This document shows positions 62,930-64,000 of a stretch of DNA of 64,000 nucleotides, piece after piece. A program made the translations under genes and the position numbers. Origin of the DNA: Tenodera sinensis. Taxonomy: Eukaryota > Arthropoda > Insecta > Mantodea > Mantidae. The stretch is taken from assembly GCA_030765045.1 (NCBI GenBank), contig CM060963.1, forward strand, positions 121,036,735-121,100,734. The letters run 5' to 3'. The stretch's first letter is position 1. Each line of letters begins with the position of its first letter. The notes under the pieces were generated by a model that was not told the origin of the DNA, did not search any database, and worked only from the letters and a program-made list of their open reading frames with translations.

Positions 62930-63300
62930 TCATAGGGCCCCATTCAGCTCCTCCATGTTTGAGGGGGCATATTTACCTACAGTTTTTACAACATGCTTTT
63001 CCAGAACTTCTGGAAGATATTCCTTCAGAAATATACCAGTTAATGTGGTTCCAAGGGATGGGACACCTGCAAATTATTCCAGTAATGTATGGGATTTTCT
63101 AAGTGTAATGTATCCTGATTGCTGGATCAGTAAAGGAGCACCAATAATATAGCCACTCCATTCTTCAGATCTAACCCCTTAGGAATTTTTCCTTTTGGGA
63201 ATGTGTTCAAACTGTTGTGTATGAGATGCCAATTTAACAGTGAAGAGGACCTAATGACCAAGTTCTTTGTATCATTTGATGCTATTCGTGATTTACCAGG
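62930..63300 (+). pseudogene. mariner/Tc1-superfamily transposase fragment
   Basis: Over shifted frames: YLQFLQHAFPELLEDIPSEI, then MWFQGMG, PANYSSNVWDFLSVMYPDCW, ISKGAPII, and after a stop SSDLTP and FFLLGMCSNC. This is the 'WFQHDGAPAHYS..VR.FLN..FP.RWIGRGGP..WP.RSPDLTPLDFFLWG' region of insect mariner-like transposases with both catalytic positions eroded. It is related to the 17.7-kb fragment. Confidence 0.8.
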
Positions 63301-63398
63301 TATTCTTTATTGCAATCATTACTCTGATGCCATGAACTATGCTCTGAAGTCCAATGTTGGCACTTTGAACATCATTTATAAACACTTAAGCGCTCTTT

Positions 63399-63721
63399 GG
63401 GAGGTAGAACTGGAACTGAAAAAACTCGATGCTACAGCTGGGATTTGAACCACAGACCCTCTGCTTACCAGACGGATGCTCCAACCATCAAGCTACTGTG
63501 ACAACCTGCCAGAATGACATTGAATTCTCCAACCAGTTCGTATTTTTCCCAGTACACCACAAGGGCAGTCTCACATCAGAGACAATTACCCCAATGATGA
63601 CTTACTATTGTAAGTACTTTATGTCCCAGGGTTAAATAACCTTCAGATGGTAATTATTGTTTATTTATGCTAACAAACTTATTATTGGTGTTTTTAAACA
63701 CACAAGCTGTGTGTGGGCAAA
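63399..63721 (-). mobile_element. S2 SINE, minus copy
   Basis: On the minus strand: the A-box-like TAGCTTGATGGTTGGAGCAT, the B box TGTGGTTCAAATCCCAGCTG and flanking body sequence like that of the 24.3-kb copy (GTCATTCTGGCAGGTTGTCA and a tail with GTGTTTAAAAACACC). Confidence 0.75.
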
Positions 63722-63945
63722 ATACGAACTGGTTGGCAAATTCAATGTCATTCTGGCAGGTTGTCACAGTCGCTTGATGTTTGGAGCACCCGCCTGGTAA
63801 GCGGAGGGTCTGTGATTCGAATCCCAGCTGTGATATTGAGATTTTCAGTTCCAGTTCTACCTCTCAAACATTGCCCACACACTGCTTGTGTGTTTAAAAA
63901 CACCAACAGTAAGCTTGTTGGCATAAATAAATAATAATTAATCTT
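63722..63945 (+). mobile_element. S2 SINE, plus copy with tRNA-like head
   Basis: A head-to-head partner of the preceding copy. The head keeps an anticodon-arm-like CCGC-CTGGTAA-GCGG hairpin (about 63793-63804), whose loop would present GGU (threonine), and the T-arm-like TGATTCGAATCCCA (about 63812-63825). The body contains CTACCTCTCAAACATTGCCC and GTGTGTTTAAAAACACCAAC, ending TTGTTGGCATAAATAAATAA. Confidence 0.8.
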
Positions 63946-64000
63946 GCACTCATTCAATTCTTGTTTTATTCTTATTTAATGTTTGAAGCCATTTAATGGT

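Noticed and set aside
63757..63830. A genuine tRNA gene
   Set aside because: Anticodon and T arms look tRNA-like, but the acceptor and D arms do not close and the unit is followed by SINE body shared with other copies.

Overview
The window reads as intergenic or deep intronic DNA from a large, transposon-rich animal genome, most likely an insect. I found no intact host protein gene, rRNA gene or free-standing tRNA gene. The insect inference rests on the mix of elements: full-length piggyBac, several mariner/Tc1-type transposases, P-element-like THAP transposase, CGGBP1-type hATs, a Penelope-like reverse transcriptase fragment, a LINE with an esterase-type ORF1, and tRNA-headed SINEs. A large-genome insect such as an orthopteroid or blattodean would fit, but this is a guess. 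Nearly every credible reading frame belongs to a mobile element.

Layout. 0-11 kb: microsatellites, SINEs, a 247-bp MITE with 9-bp target duplications (2910-3156), a decayed P-like transposase (3363-4740), the 3' half of a hAT (5033-5750), and a SINE with perfect 13-bp duplications (9732-10070). 11.2-17.3 kb: an old hAT split by a tandem array of an unclassified ~850-bp repeat (12341-14023) and by a second hAT with a perfect 8-bp duplication (14155-16299). 17.7-30.1 kb: mariner, LINE and hAT remnants, an inverted SINE cluster, a second array of the ~850-bp repeat broken by a Tigger element (25856-27461) that itself carries a younger copy of the repeat, and a Zaphod-type hAT. 31.97-35.68 kb: a hAT with 8-bp duplications, interrupted at TTAA by a 2.4-kb piggyBac. 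36.4-40.5 kb: an inverted-repeat element and two mariner-superfamily copies, one with very long terminal inverted repeats.

40.69-47.47 kb: a young Ty3/gypsy-type LTR retrotransposon on the minus strand, with 5-bp duplications, an intact gag, a canonical -1 frameshift heptamer GGGAAAC, and a pol missing most of RT, RNase H and the integrase core in frame. 47.5-53.4 kb: mostly unassigned, with a LINE 3' remnant carrying a small palindromic insertion that resembles a decayed hammerhead ribozyme retroelement. 53.47-57.83 kb: an apparently full-length LINE of the CR1/L2/Daphne group with both ORFs open, the best candidate for a recently active element here. 57.8-64 kb: a short mariner derivative, another ~850-bp repeat, a 1.0-kb internal-deletion derivative of the piggyBac, a Penelope-like RT fragment, a mariner remnant and an inverted SINE pair.

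The nesting gives relative ages: the interrupted hATs and first-generation ~850-bp repeats are older than the Tigger, hAT-2, piggyBac and younger repeat copies inside them. The LTR element (about six LTR substitutions seen over ~766 aligned bases) and the LINE look youngest. No anomalous host system was identified; the most unusual items are the unclassified ~850-bp repeat family and the ribozyme-like insertion.
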